A DNA stretch of 64,000 nucleotides from Nonomuraea endophytica (GTDB taxonomy: Bacteria; Actinomycetota; Actinomycetes; Streptosporangiales; Streptosporangiaceae): contig NZ_JACHIN010000007.1 in assembly GCF_014203235.1 (NCBI RefSeq), positions 30,294 through 94,293 on the forward strand. Direction: 5' to 3'. Below, piece after piece: positions 44,234 through 53,244 of the stretch (positions are counted from its first letter, which is position 1; the number at the start of each line of letters is the position of its first letter). The notes beneath the pieces were generated by a model. That model had not been told where the DNA came from and searched no databases. It saw only the letters and a program-made list of their open reading frames with translations. Made by a program: the position numbers and the translations under genes.

Positions 44234-45135
44234 CAGATCTGACGCTCACCAGGGCCGACCGCTACGAGCGGCTCACCAGGATCCGGGCGACCCGGCCTGA
44301 GGAGATCGCGCACGCGGCGGCCAGGCGGCAGCGGCGCGGGCTGCCCACCGACGGCGAGCGGCTGATGATCATCGCCGCCGACCACCCGGCCCGCGGCTCG
44401 CTCGGCGTGCGCGACCGGCCGTTCGCCATGGCCAGCCGCCCCGACCTGCTCGACCGCCTGCAACTCGCGCTGGAACGGCCCGGCGTGCACGGCATCCTGG
44501 CCGCCCCCGACGTGCTGGAGGACCTGCTGCTGCTCGGCGCGCTGGAGGGCAAGCTGGCCTTCGGCTCCATGAACCGCGCCGGCATCCAGGGCGCCGTCTT
44601 CGAGCTGGACGACAGGTTCACCGGCTTCGACGCCGCCGCCATCGACGCCATGCGCCTGGACGGCGGCAAGATGCTGTGCCGCATCGACCCGGCCGACCAC
44701 GCCACCGTCGCCACGCTGGAGTCGTGCGCGCACGCCGTCACCGACCTGGCCAAGCGGCGGCTCGTGGCGATGGTCGAGCCGTTCTGGTCCAGCCGGGCCA
44801 ACGGCGGCCCCGTCCGCAACGACCTCTCGCCCGAGGCGGTCATCCGGGCCATCAGCGTCGGCCAGGCGCTCGGCACCACCTCCGCCTACACCTGGCTGAA
44901 GATCCCGGCGATCCCCGAGATGGAGCGGGTCATGGCCGCCACCACGCTGCCCGCCCTCCTGCTCGGCGGCGACCCGCCGGACATCGACGCCGCCTTCGCC
45001 GACTGGGGCCGCGCCCTGGAACTGCCGGGCGTGCGCGGCCTCGTCGTCGGCCGTACGTTGCTCTACCCTCCTGACGACGACGTCGCCGCCGCCGTGGACG
45101 GCGCCGCGACCCTGGTCAGGGAGGCCTCACGATGA
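44230..45135 (+). CDS. DhnA/DeoC-type class I aldolase of inositol clusters (Cgl0159-like)
   Basis: 301 aa TIM barrel. MIIAADHPARGS near the start and TSAYTWLKIPAIPEMERV (Schiff-base lysine about K223) match the family found in actinomycete iol clusters. Probable role: cleave 2-deoxy-5-keto-gluconate-6-phosphate to dihydroxyacetone phosphate and malonate semialdehyde (IolJ step). Overlaps iolC and iolB by four bases each. Assignment to the IolJ step is by context. Confidence 0.85.
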   Translation: MTDLTLTRADRYERLTRIRATRPEEIAHAAARRQRRGLPTDGERLMIIAADHPARGSLGVRDRPFAMASRPDLLDRLQLALERPGVHGILAAPDVLEDLLLLGALEGKLAFGSMNRAGIQGAVFELDDRFTGFDAAAIDAMRLDGGKMLCRIDPADHATVATLESCAHAVTDLAKRRLVAMVEPFWSSRANGGPVRNDLSPEAVIRAISVGQALGTTSAYTWLKIPAIPEMERVMAATTLPALLLGGDPPDIDAAFADWGRALELPGVRGLVVGRTLLYPPDDDVAAAVDGAATLVREASR

Positions 45136-45983
45136 CCCACATCCCGTACGGCAAGGCCGCCTCGGGCCCCTGGTCCGTGGAGATCACCCCCGAGCTGGCC
45201 GGCTGGACCTACTCGGCGCTGCGCGTGGCCGACCTGACCGACGACACCCCGGTCGCCTTCGACACCGGCGAGGAGGAGATGCTCGTCCTGCCGCTGTCCG
45301 GCTCCTGCGCGGTCACCTTCGCCGCCCCGGTCGAAGGCGGCACCACCACCTTCCACCTGGCAGGCCGCCCTTCGGTCTTCGCCGGGCCCAGCGACTTCGC
45401 GTACCTGCCGATCCACACCGAGGTGATCCTGCGGGGCACCGGCCGGATCGCGCTGCCCGCCGCGCGCGCCACCCGGCGGCTGGAGCCGCGGCACGTCCCG
45501 GCCGACCGGGTCCCGGTCGAGATCAGGGGCGCGGGCGTGGCCAGCAGGCAGGTCAACAACTTCTGCTCCCCGTCCGCCTTCGAGTGCGACAAGCTCGTGG
45601 CCGTCGAGGTGCTCACGCCGGGCGGCAACTGGTCGTCCTACCCGCCCCACAAGCACGACACCGCCAACCCGGGCGAGGCCGTGCTGGAGGAGATCTACTA
45701 CTTCGAGGGCGGCCCCGGCTACCAGCGCGTCTACACCTCCGAACGCGGACACGTCGACACCCTGGCCGAGGTCGCACCCGGCGACGTGGTGCTCGTCCCC
45801 TACGGCTACCACGGGCCGTCGATGGCCGCCCCCGGCTACGACCTCTACTACCTCAACGTGCTCGCCGGGCCGTCCGGCGAGCGTTCCATGGCCTTCTGCG
45901 ACGACCCGCGCCACGCCTGGATCCGCGGCACGTGGGACGGTCAGGAGGTCGACCCTCGGCTGCCGTTCGGGAGGACCTCATGA
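45132..45983 (+). CDS. iolB: 5-deoxy-glucuronate isomerase
   Basis: 283 aa double-cupin metal enzyme. The Zn-site motif YPPHKHD, LEEIYYFE and the second-cupin GYHGPS are diagnostic of IolB. Converts 5-deoxy-glucuronate to 2-deoxy-5-keto-gluconate. Overlaps iolD by four bases. Confidence 0.95.
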   Translation: MTHIPYGKAASGPWSVEITPELAGWTYSALRVADLTDDTPVAFDTGEEEMLVLPLSGSCAVTFAAPVEGGTTTFHLAGRPSVFAGPSDFAYLPIHTEVILRGTGRIALPAARATRRLEPRHVPADRVPVEIRGAGVASRQVNNFCSPSAFECDKLVAVEVLTPGGNWSSYPPHKHDTANPGEAVLEEIYYFEGGPGYQRVYTSERGHVDTLAEVAPGDVVLVPYGYHGPSMAAPGYDLYYLNVLAGPSGERSMAFCDDPRHAWIRGTWDGQEVDPRLPFGRTS

Positions 45984-47800
45984 TCCGGCTGACCGTCGCC
46001 CAGGCGACCCTCCGTTTCCTCGCCGCCCAGCACACTGAGCGCGACGGCGCCGAGCACCGGATGTTCGGCGGGATCTTCGGGATCTTCGGGCACGGGAACG
46101 TGGCTGGGCTCGGGCAGGCGCTGGCCACGGAGGCGGCGCTGCCGTACCTGCTGAGCAGGAACGAGCAGGCCATGGTGCACGCGGCGGCGGGCTACGCGCG
46201 GGCGAGCAACCGGCTGCGGACGCTCGCCTGCACCACCTCGGTCGGTCCCGGCGCCACCAACATGATCACCGCGGCGGCGGGCGCGACCATCAACCGGCTG
46301 CCGGTGCTGCTGCTGCCGGGGGACGTGTTCGCCACCCGCGTGGCCAACCCGGTGCTGCAGGAGCTGGAGGATCCGCGCTCCTACGACCTGTCGGTCAACG
46401 ACGCCTTCAAGCCGGTCTCGCGCTACTGGGATCGGATCAACCGGCCCGAGCAGCTTCCGTCCGCGTTGCTCGCGGCGATGCGGGTGCTCACCGACCCGGC
46501 CGAGACCGGCGCGGTGACGCTGGCGCTGCCGCAGGACGTGCAGGCGGAGGCGTGGGACTGGCCGGAGGAACTGTTCGGGCGCCGGGTGTGGCACATCGGC
46601 CGGCCTCGGCCGGAACCCGCCGCGCTCGCCCGCGCCGCCGAGCTGATCAGGCGCTCGGCCCGGCCGCTCATCGTCGCGGGCGGCGGGGTGATCTACAGCG
46701 AGGCGACAGAGGAGCTGCGCGCCTTCGCCGAACGCTATGGTGTGCCGGTCGCCGAGACCCAGGCCGGCAAGGGCGCGCTGCCGTACGGTCACCCGCTGGC
46801 GGTCGGCGCGGTCGGCGCGACCGGCACCACCGCGGCCAACGCGCTCGCCCGCGAGGCCGACCTGATCATCGGCGTCGGCACCCGCTACAGCGACTTCACC
46901 ACCGCCTCGCGCTCACTGTTCGACCAGGACGCGCAGGTCGTCAACCTCAACGTCACCGCCTTCGACGCGGCCAAGCTGTCGGGCCTGCAGTTGGTGGCCG
47001 ACGCCCGCGCGGGCCTGGCCGACCTCGCCCAAGCCCTCGACGGCTGGGGTACGGCCGGCGTCTACCGCACCATGACCGCCGAGCTGAACCGCGCCTGGGA
47101 CGCCCAGGTCGACGCCGCCTACGCGCTGGACGGCACACCCCTGCCCCAGCCCGCCATCATCGGCGCGGTCAACGCCGCGGCCGGCGAGGACGGCGTGGTG
47201 GTGTGCGCGGCCGGTTCGATGCCCGGCGACCTGCACAAGATGTGGCGCCCCAGCGGCCCCGGCTCCTACCACGTCGAGTACGGCTACTCCTGCATGGGCT
47301 ACGAGATCGCCGGCGGGCTCGGCGTCAAGCTGGCCGTGCCGGAGCGCGAGGTGTTCGTGCTGGTCGGCGACGGCTCCTACCTGATGATGGCCCAGGAGCT
47401 CGTCACCGCGGTCGCCGAGGGCGTCAAGCTGATCGTGGTGCTGGTCGACAACTCCGGGTTCGCCTCGATCGGCCGGCTGTCGGAGAGCGTGGGCGCCGAA
47501 CGGCTCGGCACCGCCTACCGCTACCGGGGCTCCGGCCGCTACGACGGCGGGCCGCTGCCGGTCGACCTGGCCGCCAACGCCGCCAGCCTGGGCGCGCACG
47601 TGATCCGCGCCGAGACCGCCGACGACCTGCGCAAGGCACTGGAGAGCGCGCGGGCGGCCGACGAGACCACCGTCATCTACGTGAAGGCCGACCCGCACGT
47701 GGACGCGCCCGCCTCCGAGGCCTGGTGGGACGTGCCGGTCGCCGAGGTCGGCAGCCCGGCCCGCGCCGCCTACGAGGAGGCCAAGCGCACCCAGCACTGA
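45980..47800 (+). CDS. iolD: 3D-(3,5/4)-trihydroxycyclohexane-1,2-dione hydrolase
   Basis: 606 aa thiamine-diphosphate enzyme. Catalytic Glu region GGIFGIFGHGNVAGLG, and the ThDP/Mg motif GDGSYLMMAQE followed by DNSGF (about 462-490). Opens the ring of the IolE product. ATG 45980 overlaps the iolB stop. Last iol gene; iolA and iolG are not in this operon. Confidence 0.95.
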   Translation: MIRLTVAQATLRFLAAQHTERDGAEHRMFGGIFGIFGHGNVAGLGQALATEAALPYLLSRNEQAMVHAAAGYARASNRLRTLACTTSVGPGATNMITAAAGATINRLPVLLLPGDVFATRVANPVLQELEDPRSYDLSVNDAFKPVSRYWDRINRPEQLPSALLAAMRVLTDPAETGAVTLALPQDVQAEAWDWPEELFGRRVWHIGRPRPEPAALARAAELIRRSARPLIVAGGGVIYSEATEELRAFAERYGVPVAETQAGKGALPYGHPLAVGAVGATGTTAANALAREADLIIGVGTRYSDFTTASRSLFDQDAQVVNLNVTAFDAAKLSGLQLVADARAGLADLAQALDGWGTAGVYRTMTAELNRAWDAQVDAAYALDGTPLPQPAIIGAVNAAAGEDGVVVCAAGSMPGDLHKMWRPSGPGSYHVEYGYSCMGYEIAGGLGVKLAVPEREVFVLVGDGSYLMMAQELVTAVAEGVKLIVVLVDNSGFASIGRLSESVGAERLGTAYRYRGSGRYDGGPLPVDLAANAASLGAHVIRAETADDLRKALESARAADETTVIYVKADPHVDAPASEAWWDVPVAEVGSPARAAYEEAKRTQH

Positions 47801-47833
47801 TTGGGCGGCGCCGACCGTGGGAACGCCCTGATC

Positions 47834-48844
47834 ATGAAGCCATGGCGGGTGCTCGGATGGATCGCGCTGATCGCGGTGATCCTCTACTGCGTCTGGTTCG
47901 TCCGGACGGTCGCCATCTCGGTGATCATCGGGGTGTTCATCACGGCCCTGCTCCTGCCGCCGTTCACCTGGCTGCGGGGCAAAGGGCTGAACCGGGGCCT
48001 GGCCACCACCGTGGTCTGCCTGGGCGCGCTGGTGATCGGCGGGGCCTTCTTCTGGCTCCTCGTCCCGGCCACCGTCGACGGGCTCGGGCAGCTACGGGAC
48101 AGCCTCGGCAAGGCGGTCGACGACCTCCACAACTTCGCCCGCTCGCTGGGACTCGACGACACCCGGCTCTCGGAGATGTCCAAGCAGGTCCAGGCGTACC
48201 TGGCCGAGCAGTCGCGCTCCATCGCCACCGGAGCGATCGCCGGGGTCCGCACGGCCGGAGAGATCGTGATCGGCGCGGTGCTGGCGCTCATCCTGGCCAT
48301 CTACTTCGTCCACGGCGGCGACCGGTTGTTCGGCTGGCTGACCGACCTGGCGCCGGTCAGGACCAGGCCGCACCTGCGCGAGGCCGGGCACGTCGTCTTC
48401 AGCGTCGTCGGACGCTACATCCGGGGCATCGCGATGGTCGGGCTCGTGGACGGCTTCTTCATCGGGCTCGCGCTGTGGATCCTGGGTGTGCCGATCGCGC
48501 TGCCGCTGGCCGTTCTGACGTTCGTGGGGGCGTTCCTGCCGGTGGTGGGGGCGTTCATGGCCGGGTTGTTCGCCGCGGTGGTGGCGTTCGTGGCCAAGGG
48601 CTGGCTGGTGGCGCTGATCGTGGTCGGCGTCACCATCCTCGTGCAGCAGGTGGAGGGCCACGTGCTGGCGCCGCAGATCTACGGCAGAGCGCTCGACCTG
48701 CCCGGCGCGGTCATCCTGCTGGCCATCGCCGTCGGCAGCGTGGTCGCCGGGATCACCGGCGCGTTCCTGGCCGCACCGGTGGCCTCGGTGATCGTGGCGC
48801 TGATCAGGAATCGAGAGGCAGCTCGAGCTCCAGCTCATGCCTGA
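47834..48844 (+). CDS. AI-2E family (PerM-type) membrane transporter
   Basis: 336 aa, about eight membrane segments with a large soluble domain (about 75-150) between the third and fourth, as in the AI-2E/PerM family. Motif GAFLPVVGAFMAG and the C-terminal EGHVLAPQIYGRALDLPGAV stretch are conserved. Reported roles in other members include Na+/H+ antiport or export of signalling molecules; none is assigned here. Begins 33 bp after iolD but functionally unrelated. Its 3' end overlaps the convergent GNAT gene by 41 bp. Confidence 0.88.
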   Translation: MKPWRVLGWIALIAVILYCVWFVRTVAISVIIGVFITALLLPPFTWLRGKGLNRGLATTVVCLGALVIGGAFFWLLVPATVDGLGQLRDSLGKAVDDLHNFARSLGLDDTRLSEMSKQVQAYLAEQSRSIATGAIAGVRTAGEIVIGAVLALILAIYFVHGGDRLFGWLTDLAPVRTRPHLREAGHVVFSVVGRYIRGIAMVGLVDGFFIGLALWILGVPIALPLAVLTFVGAFLPVVGAFMAGLFAAVVAFVAKGWLVALIVVGVTILVQQVEGHVLAPQIYGRALDLPGAVILLAIAVGSVVAGITGAFLAAPVASVIVALIRNREAARAPAHA

Positions 48845-49307
48845 TCGGGATGCCGTCCTCCGACAGCTCCGGGATGCTCGGCTTGAGCTCACGGGTACGG
48901 GTGATCGCGTCCCGGCGCAGGGCGACCAGGTCGAAGCCGTATCGCTGGTAGAAGGCCAGCGCCCGGGTGTTGTCGTTGGTGGTGATCAGCGTCAGGCGGC
49001 GCATGCCACGCTTCAGCGCAAGCTCGCGTACCGCGTCCAGCAGCGCCCTGCCGACCCCGGCGCCCCTGACGACGGCGTCGATCGTGACGATCTCCACACT
49101 GCCGTCGCGCTCGGTGTAGGTGATCAGCCCGGCGATCCCGCCGCCGTCGGCGACCGCGACGAAGCCGGGCAACGTACTCGCATCGATCATCTCGCCCCAG
49201 GTCAGCGCGATGACATGGGTGTCGCCCCAGCTCGCGGTCAGGATCTCGACGACCTGTTCCAGATCGCCGGGGACGATGGGTCGCACGGTGAGTGGCATAG
49301 GGCCCAT
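48804..49307 (-). CDS. GNAT-family N-acetyltransferase
   Basis: 167 aa. Acetyl-CoA P-loop RGAGVGRALLDAV (motif A) and the ALAFYQRYGFDLV element (motif B) are clear. Starts at ATG 49307 or 49298. Substrate unknown. Convergent with the AI-2E gene (41-bp overlap); 11 bp separate its start from the divergent HAD hydrolase. Confidence 0.9.
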   Translation of the reverse strand: MGPMPLTVRPIVPGDLEQVVEILTASWGDTHVIALTWGEMIDASTLPGFVAVADGGGIAGLITYTERDGSVEIVTIDAVVRGAGVGRALLDAVRELALKRGMRRLTLITTNDNTRALAFYQRYGFDLVALRRDAITRTRELKPSIPELSEDGIPIRHELELELPLDS

Positions 49308-49318
49308 TATGAGATCTC

Positions 49319-49960
49319 ATGCGATGGGTGACATTCGACTGCTTCGGGACCCTGGTGGACTGGCGTCACGGGATCGCCACCAGCGCCGAACTACTCTTCC
49401 CCGGATACGGCGGCCGCCTCCTCGACGCCTACAACCGGCACGAGATGGCCGTCCAGACCGAGACGCCTGCCCTGCTCTACCGCGAGGTGATGGCCGAGAC
49501 CCTCCGCCGAGCCTGCGCCACCGAGGGCCTTGACCTGGGCGCCGACGACGCCGGCATACTCGCCCGCACCCTCCCCTACTGGCCCGTCTACCCCGAGGTC
49601 GGCCCGGAACTGGGCGCGCTGCGCTCGGCCGGATGGCGCTTGGCCCTGCTCACCAACTGCGACCGCGACCTCATCGGGCTGACACAGCGGCGACTGCCCG
49701 TACCGTTCGACGCGGTCATCACCGCCGAGGATGCCGGAGGCTACAAGCCATCCCTCGGCCACTTCGAACGCTTCCGTTCCTCACACGAGCCGTCTGAATG
49801 GGTGCACGTCGCGCAGGGCTACATCCACGACATGGTCCCCGCCCACGCACTCGGCCTACGCCGCATCTGGATCAACCGCCTAGCCGAAACCCCCGCCGAC
49901 CCCTCAATCCCCCAAACCACCCAGCCTGACCTCCACGGCCTCCTAACCGCCCTCCAGTAG
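49319..49960 (+). CDS. HAD-superfamily hydrolase (haloacid dehalogenase-like)
   Basis: 213 aa. Motif I FDCFGTL (D as nucleophile), motif II LLTNCD, and a C-terminal motif III/IV region around YKPSLGHF and HDMVPAHALG. Cap resembles type II haloacid dehalogenase/phosphatase. No adjacent pathway gene suggests a substrate. Confidence 0.87.
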   Translation: MRWVTFDCFGTLVDWRHGIATSAELLFPGYGGRLLDAYNRHEMAVQTETPALLYREVMAETLRRACATEGLDLGADDAGILARTLPYWPVYPEVGPELGALRSAGWRLALLTNCDRDLIGLTQRRLPVPFDAVITAEDAGGYKPSLGHFERFRSSHEPSEWVHVAQGYIHDMVPAHALGLRRIWINRLAETPADPSIPQTTQPDLHGLLTALQ

Positions 49961-49980
49961 CACCCACACCACCAGCCCCC

Positions 49981-50061
49981 GTTATTGGACCCGCTATCGG
50001 ACGCGCTATTGGGCGCGTGTTGGACCCGCTATTGGGCGCTACTGGCCGCGTTATTGGGCGC
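49981..50061. repeat. 12-bp tandem repeat array
   Basis: Seven units of about 12 bp with consensus GCTATTGGGCGC: intact or nearly intact copies at 49981, 49993, 50005, 50028 and 50050, with 10- and 11-bp variants at 50017 and 50040. Length variants and imperfect copies suggest replication slippage. No gene. Confidence 0.8.
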
Positions 50062-50414
50062 ACCACCGCACGACCACCGCCACCAGCGCCGCGCCAGCGC
50101 TGCATCGGCGCTGACCCAGTAGCGCCGCACCACCACCCCCGCCCGCACCAGCGCCGCCGCACCACCGGCACCGCAGCACCACCAGCACCAGCGCCGCACC
50201 GACGCTGATCCAGCAGCGCGCCACCACCACCGATCGCCCCAGCGCCGCATCACCACCGCCCCACCGACGCTGAGCCTGTAGCGCCACACCACCAACGCCC
50301 AACCGCCGCCGCAGCACCAGCACCGCAGCACCACCAGCACCAGCGCCGCACCGACGCTGATCCAACTGCGCTGCACCACCAGCACTGTTTCAGTAGTGCT
50401 TGATCCGGCGCTGT
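50062..50414. repeat. Degenerate GC-rich repeat tract with a perfect 45-bp direct repeat
   Basis: A 45-bp segment at 50168-50212 recurs exactly at 50320-50364, 152 bp later; it starts GCACCGCAGCACC and ends CGACGCTGATCCA. Looser copies of CGCTGA(N)CCAG(N)AGCG recur near 50109, 50203, 50268, 50354 and 50410. Each copy contains a small dyad (CGCTG ... CAGCG). Open frames on both strands are low-complexity and look like artefacts. Function unknown. Confidence 0.7.
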
Positions 50415-50963
50415 TCAGTAGCGCTGGTCCAGGACGTCGGCGATGCCCGCGAGGAACGAGTCGACGTCCGCGATCAAATACCCAGGGCGGACCAGCACAG
50501 TGGCGAACTTGGCGTCACGCACAGCCTGCCCAGTCAGAGGGTTGTCGGTAGTACCCCGCAACGTAGCCACAATGCGATCCAGAAAAGCGTCGATCTCGTC
50601 CTCGTTGTACCCGGTCCCCATCCGTCCCGACCGGAACGCCACCCGCTCGACCCGCGCCGCCTGCGTCTCGAACCACTCCTCGCGCAGCATCTCCCCGGTC
50701 GGCTCAGTCATGGCAAGCGGCACCGGCGCCTTCGCCCGCGTCTCCAGCGCCACGACGAACGCCTCCAGCGCGAAATCCACCGCCGTCTCGTTGTAGCCAC
50801 CGCGCCGAGCACGAAAAGTGGCCCGGCGAACCTCATCGGCGGTCACCGGCACCAGCTCACGCCCGCCCCGTCCAAGCGTGGCCTCGATGCGGCTGATGAG
50901 CGAGTCCACGTCGATGGGGTCATAGCCTGAACGCATACCCATGACGCGTGGAAAGCGGTTCAA
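50415..50963 (-). CDS. DivIVA-domain repeat protein
   Basis: 182 aa. Four copies of a GY(D/N)xxxVDxFLxxI-type motif: SGYDPIDVDSLISRI (about 12), GGYNETAVDFALEA (about 55), TGYNEDEIDAFLDRI (about 117) and RPGYLIADVDSFLAGI (about 158). These are DivIVA-type N-terminal repeats, which bind curved membranes or poles, yet there is no coiled-coil tail. Divergent from the ABC transporter gene and adjacent to the repeat tract. Role unknown. Confidence 0.78.
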   Translation of the reverse strand: MNRFPRVMGMRSGYDPIDVDSLISRIEATLGRGGRELVPVTADEVRRATFRARRGGYNETAVDFALEAFVVALETRAKAPVPLAMTEPTGEMLREEWFETQAARVERVAFRSGRMGTGYNEDEIDAFLDRIVATLRGTTDNPLTGQAVRDAKFATVLVRPGYLIADVDSFLAGIADVLDQRY

Positions 50964-51056
50964 GCGACGGTCCTCCTGAGATGTGCTGAGGGGGTGTCTA
51001 CATTGTGGGGCTCTTTATCCGGAGAATGCGACCCACTCCATTACCGTTGGATCACT

Positions 51057-52187
51057 ATGGACCTGTCCAACGTCTCGTTCCGCTACCGGCGGCGCGCCCC
51101 CGACGTGATCAGGAACGCGGATACCGTCCTGAACCCCGGCGACGTCATCGAGCTGACCGGCCCGAACGGCGCCGGCAAGTCAACATTGCTGCGCCTGCTG
51201 GCAGGCCTGACCCACCCCACAACCGGCAAAATATCCGCCCGCCCAAAGATCGTCGGATACGCCCCCGACCACCTCCCCACGGCCCAGCCCTTCACCGTCT
51301 CCGCCTACCTGGACCACATGGCCCGCATCCGAGGCGGCGCCACCTGGCGTCCGTGGGCCGACCGCCTCAACCTCACCCATCTCGTACGGCTCCCGCTCCG
51401 CGAACTCTCCAAAGGCAGCGCCCACAAAGTCGCCCTGATCCAAGCAATCATGTGCAACCCAGGCCTGCTCCTCCTGGACGAACCCTTCGCCGGCCTGGAC
51501 TCCGACACCCGCGAAGCACTACCCGCCATCGTGACCGAACTGGCGTCCCAGGGCACCATCGTGGTAGCAGGCGACCACGAGGCAGGCCTCCACACCCTCC
51601 CCTCCCTCCGCCACTGGACCCTGACCGACGGCACCCTAAAAGAACCCTCCCCGCTGCGGCACCCAGCCCCAGCCCCCACACCCGTGGCCACTGCGCCAAG
51701 GACCACCCAAGCGATCCCACCCAGCCAACCGCACATCCCCACCCCAAACCACGAAAGAGACCTCGCTCCGGACCAGACACCCGATCCCGCGTCGCACCAC
51801 GCACCGGGTTCCGACCAGGAGCACGCGCCGGGCCACACGCCTGACCTCGTCCCGGACCACACGCTTGGCCTCGCGCCTGGCCAGACCGCCAATCTCCTCC
51901 CGAACCACACGCCGGACTCCGGCCGGGGGCAGGCGTCCGGTCAAGCGGCGGCATCTGACCCGGCGACTTTGTCCGCTCCCGCCGTAGGCCTTGCGCCCCC
52001 AATGGGCCTTGCACCCACCGTGGACGTTGGTCATCCGGTGGGATTTGAGCGTCCGGAGGCGTCCGGGCGGGTTGGTGGTTCGGAGGGCGGCGTGGTGGTG
52101 GAGGTTCGGGTGCCCGGTGGCGAGGTGGGGGCGTTTCTGGCGCGGATGCGCGCGGAAGGTTACGAGGCCACGGAGGCGGCACAGTGA
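51057..52187 (+). CDS. ABC transporter ATPase with long repetitive C-terminal tail
   Basis: 376 aa. The ATPase (1-195) has Walker A TGPNGAGKSTLLRLLAG, a variant signature LSKGSAHKVALIQAI (LSGGQ becomes LSKGS), Walker B LLLLDEPFAGLD and H-loop VAGDHEAG. Residues about 200-320 are low complexity with loose repeats of HTPD/LAPG/PDHT type, followed by a short hydrophobic/acidic end (VVVEVRVPGG...). Normal ATPases of this class stop near 220-300 aa. Coupled to the permease gene (GTGA overlap). Substrate unknown. Confidence 0.85.
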   Translation: MDLSNVSFRYRRRAPDVIRNADTVLNPGDVIELTGPNGAGKSTLLRLLAGLTHPTTGKISARPKIVGYAPDHLPTAQPFTVSAYLDHMARIRGGATWRPWADRLNLTHLVRLPLRELSKGSAHKVALIQAIMCNPGLLLLDEPFAGLDSDTREALPAIVTELASQGTIVVAGDHEAGLHTLPSLRHWTLTDGTLKEPSPLRHPAPAPTPVATAPRTTQAIPPSQPHIPTPNHERDLAPDQTPDPASHHAPGSDQEHAPGHTPDLVPDHTLGLAPGQTANLLPNHTPDSGRGQASGQAAASDPATLSAPAVGLAPPMGLAPTVDVGHPVGFERPEASGRVGGSEGGVVVEVRVPGGEVGAFLARMRAEGYEATEAAQ

Positions 52188-52855
52188 TCGCGTTGACCAG
52201 GTTCCGGATATCGGCATATGTCCGGTCGCATCGGGTCTACCAGGCGCTCATCCCGATCCTGGTGATGATGGCGATCATCTATGCCAACCGAGCCCCAGTA
52301 GGCTCCGAGGCCGCCGCGCTGGCCGACTCGGCGGTGCTGATCATCCCGGTGCTCGCCTGGTCCACCCGTTCCCTGCTCGACACCGAACCCGACGAGCAAC
52401 GCGCCATCTCAGCCACGACAACCGGAACCCGCACCCGCGAACTGACCGGCGGCCTCCTGGCGGCCTTGGCGGTGAACACGGTCTTCGCCACCCTGGCCCT
52501 GGCCTGCGGCCTGCTGATGGGACTGGAAGCCAGCCCGACAACCGACGTCCTGTTCGCCGTGACAGTCCTGCACGTACTGGCCGTATTGGCCGGACTGACA
52601 CTGGGCGCACTGACAAGCCGGGTGATCCTGCCCTCCCCAGCCCTGTCCATCATGGCCCTGCTCTTCGGCTACCTGGCCATGCTGCTGATCAGCATCACCC
52701 CGGCCTACTGGCTGACGGTCCCGGTCACGGCCTGGCTGAAGGCGGCAGGATCGGGCGCCCTGCCCTCGGACCTCCCGGCCCTGGGCGCCATCTCGCTGGC
52801 ATGGTGCCTGGCCGGCCTCGCCTGGTACACGTGGCTACGCCGCTCCCGCCCCTGA
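52184..52855 (+). CDS. ABC-2-type permease subunit
   Basis: 223 aa with about six hydrophobic segments (PILVMMAIIYANRAPVG; VLIIPVLAWSTRSLL; LLAALAVNTVFATLALACG; VTVLHVLAVLAGLTLGAL; LSIMALLFGYLAMLLISITP; ISLAWCLAGLAWYTW). GTG 52184 overlaps the ATPase stop. Probable membrane partner of the preceding ATPase; exports or imports an unknown solute. Confidence 0.75.
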   Translation: MIALTRFRISAYVRSHRVYQALIPILVMMAIIYANRAPVGSEAAALADSAVLIIPVLAWSTRSLLDTEPDEQRAISATTTGTRTRELTGGLLAALAVNTVFATLALACGLLMGLEASPTTDVLFAVTVLHVLAVLAGLTLGALTSRVILPSPALSIMALLFGYLAMLLISITPAYWLTVPVTAWLKAAGSGALPSDLPALGAISLAWCLAGLAWYTWLRRSRP

Positions 52856-53244
52856 CGAGCCTACGGGCCTACACCCCTTCGCGGGTCGACGGGGCCGTTG
52901 CGGCGGGGACCACGTCCGACGTGAGAAGCGATCCCCCCGATCGACGCCAGCGCACGACGGCGGGTGGCGTGGGGGTGGCGGAGCCGTAACGGATGGGCGG
53001 CGTGAGAAGAGAGCGGGGCGATAGGGCCGCGACAGGAGAAAGACACAGCGGCGCCGGACGGCGCCGCGACGGCGAGGCCCGGAGAAAGAGACCCGCAGGC
53101 CTGCAGAAAGCGATAAATGAGACAGCAGGCCTGGAGATAGAGACGGGCCTGGAGGCAGGGACGGGCCTGGAGGTAGACGACGGGCCTGGAGGTAGACGAC
53201 GGGCCGGAAGGTAGGGACGGCGCGGACTTGGAATTGGTGGAGGT
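52856..53244. other. Intergenic region with hairpin and tandem repeats
   Basis: 389 bp between the ABC permease and the end of rlmN. Contains a perfect 9-bp hairpin, GCGGCGCCG (53048-53056) and CGGCGCCGC (53059-53067), with a 2-nt loop, and tandem repeats described separately. No reliable gene or T-rich terminator is seen. Confidence 0.6.
53125..53214. repeat. 18-19 bp tandem repeat array near the rlmN 3' end
   Basis: Five units starting CGGGCCTGGAGGTAGACGA-like at about 53125, 53143, 53161, 53180 and 53199; units 3 and 4 are identical (19 bp) and the rest have 1-4 changes or are 18 bp. A looser unit occurs upstream at about 53074. Non-triplet lengths argue against a coding repeat. Confidence 0.75.

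Noticed and set aside
49872..50385. Minus-strand open frames in the repeat island
   Set aside because: Translations are short repeats of V, L, C, W and G from the DNA repeats, with no ribosome binding site or homology.
49981..50414. CRISPR array
   Set aside because: Units are contiguous or degenerate with no unique spacers of uniform length, and no cas genes are near.
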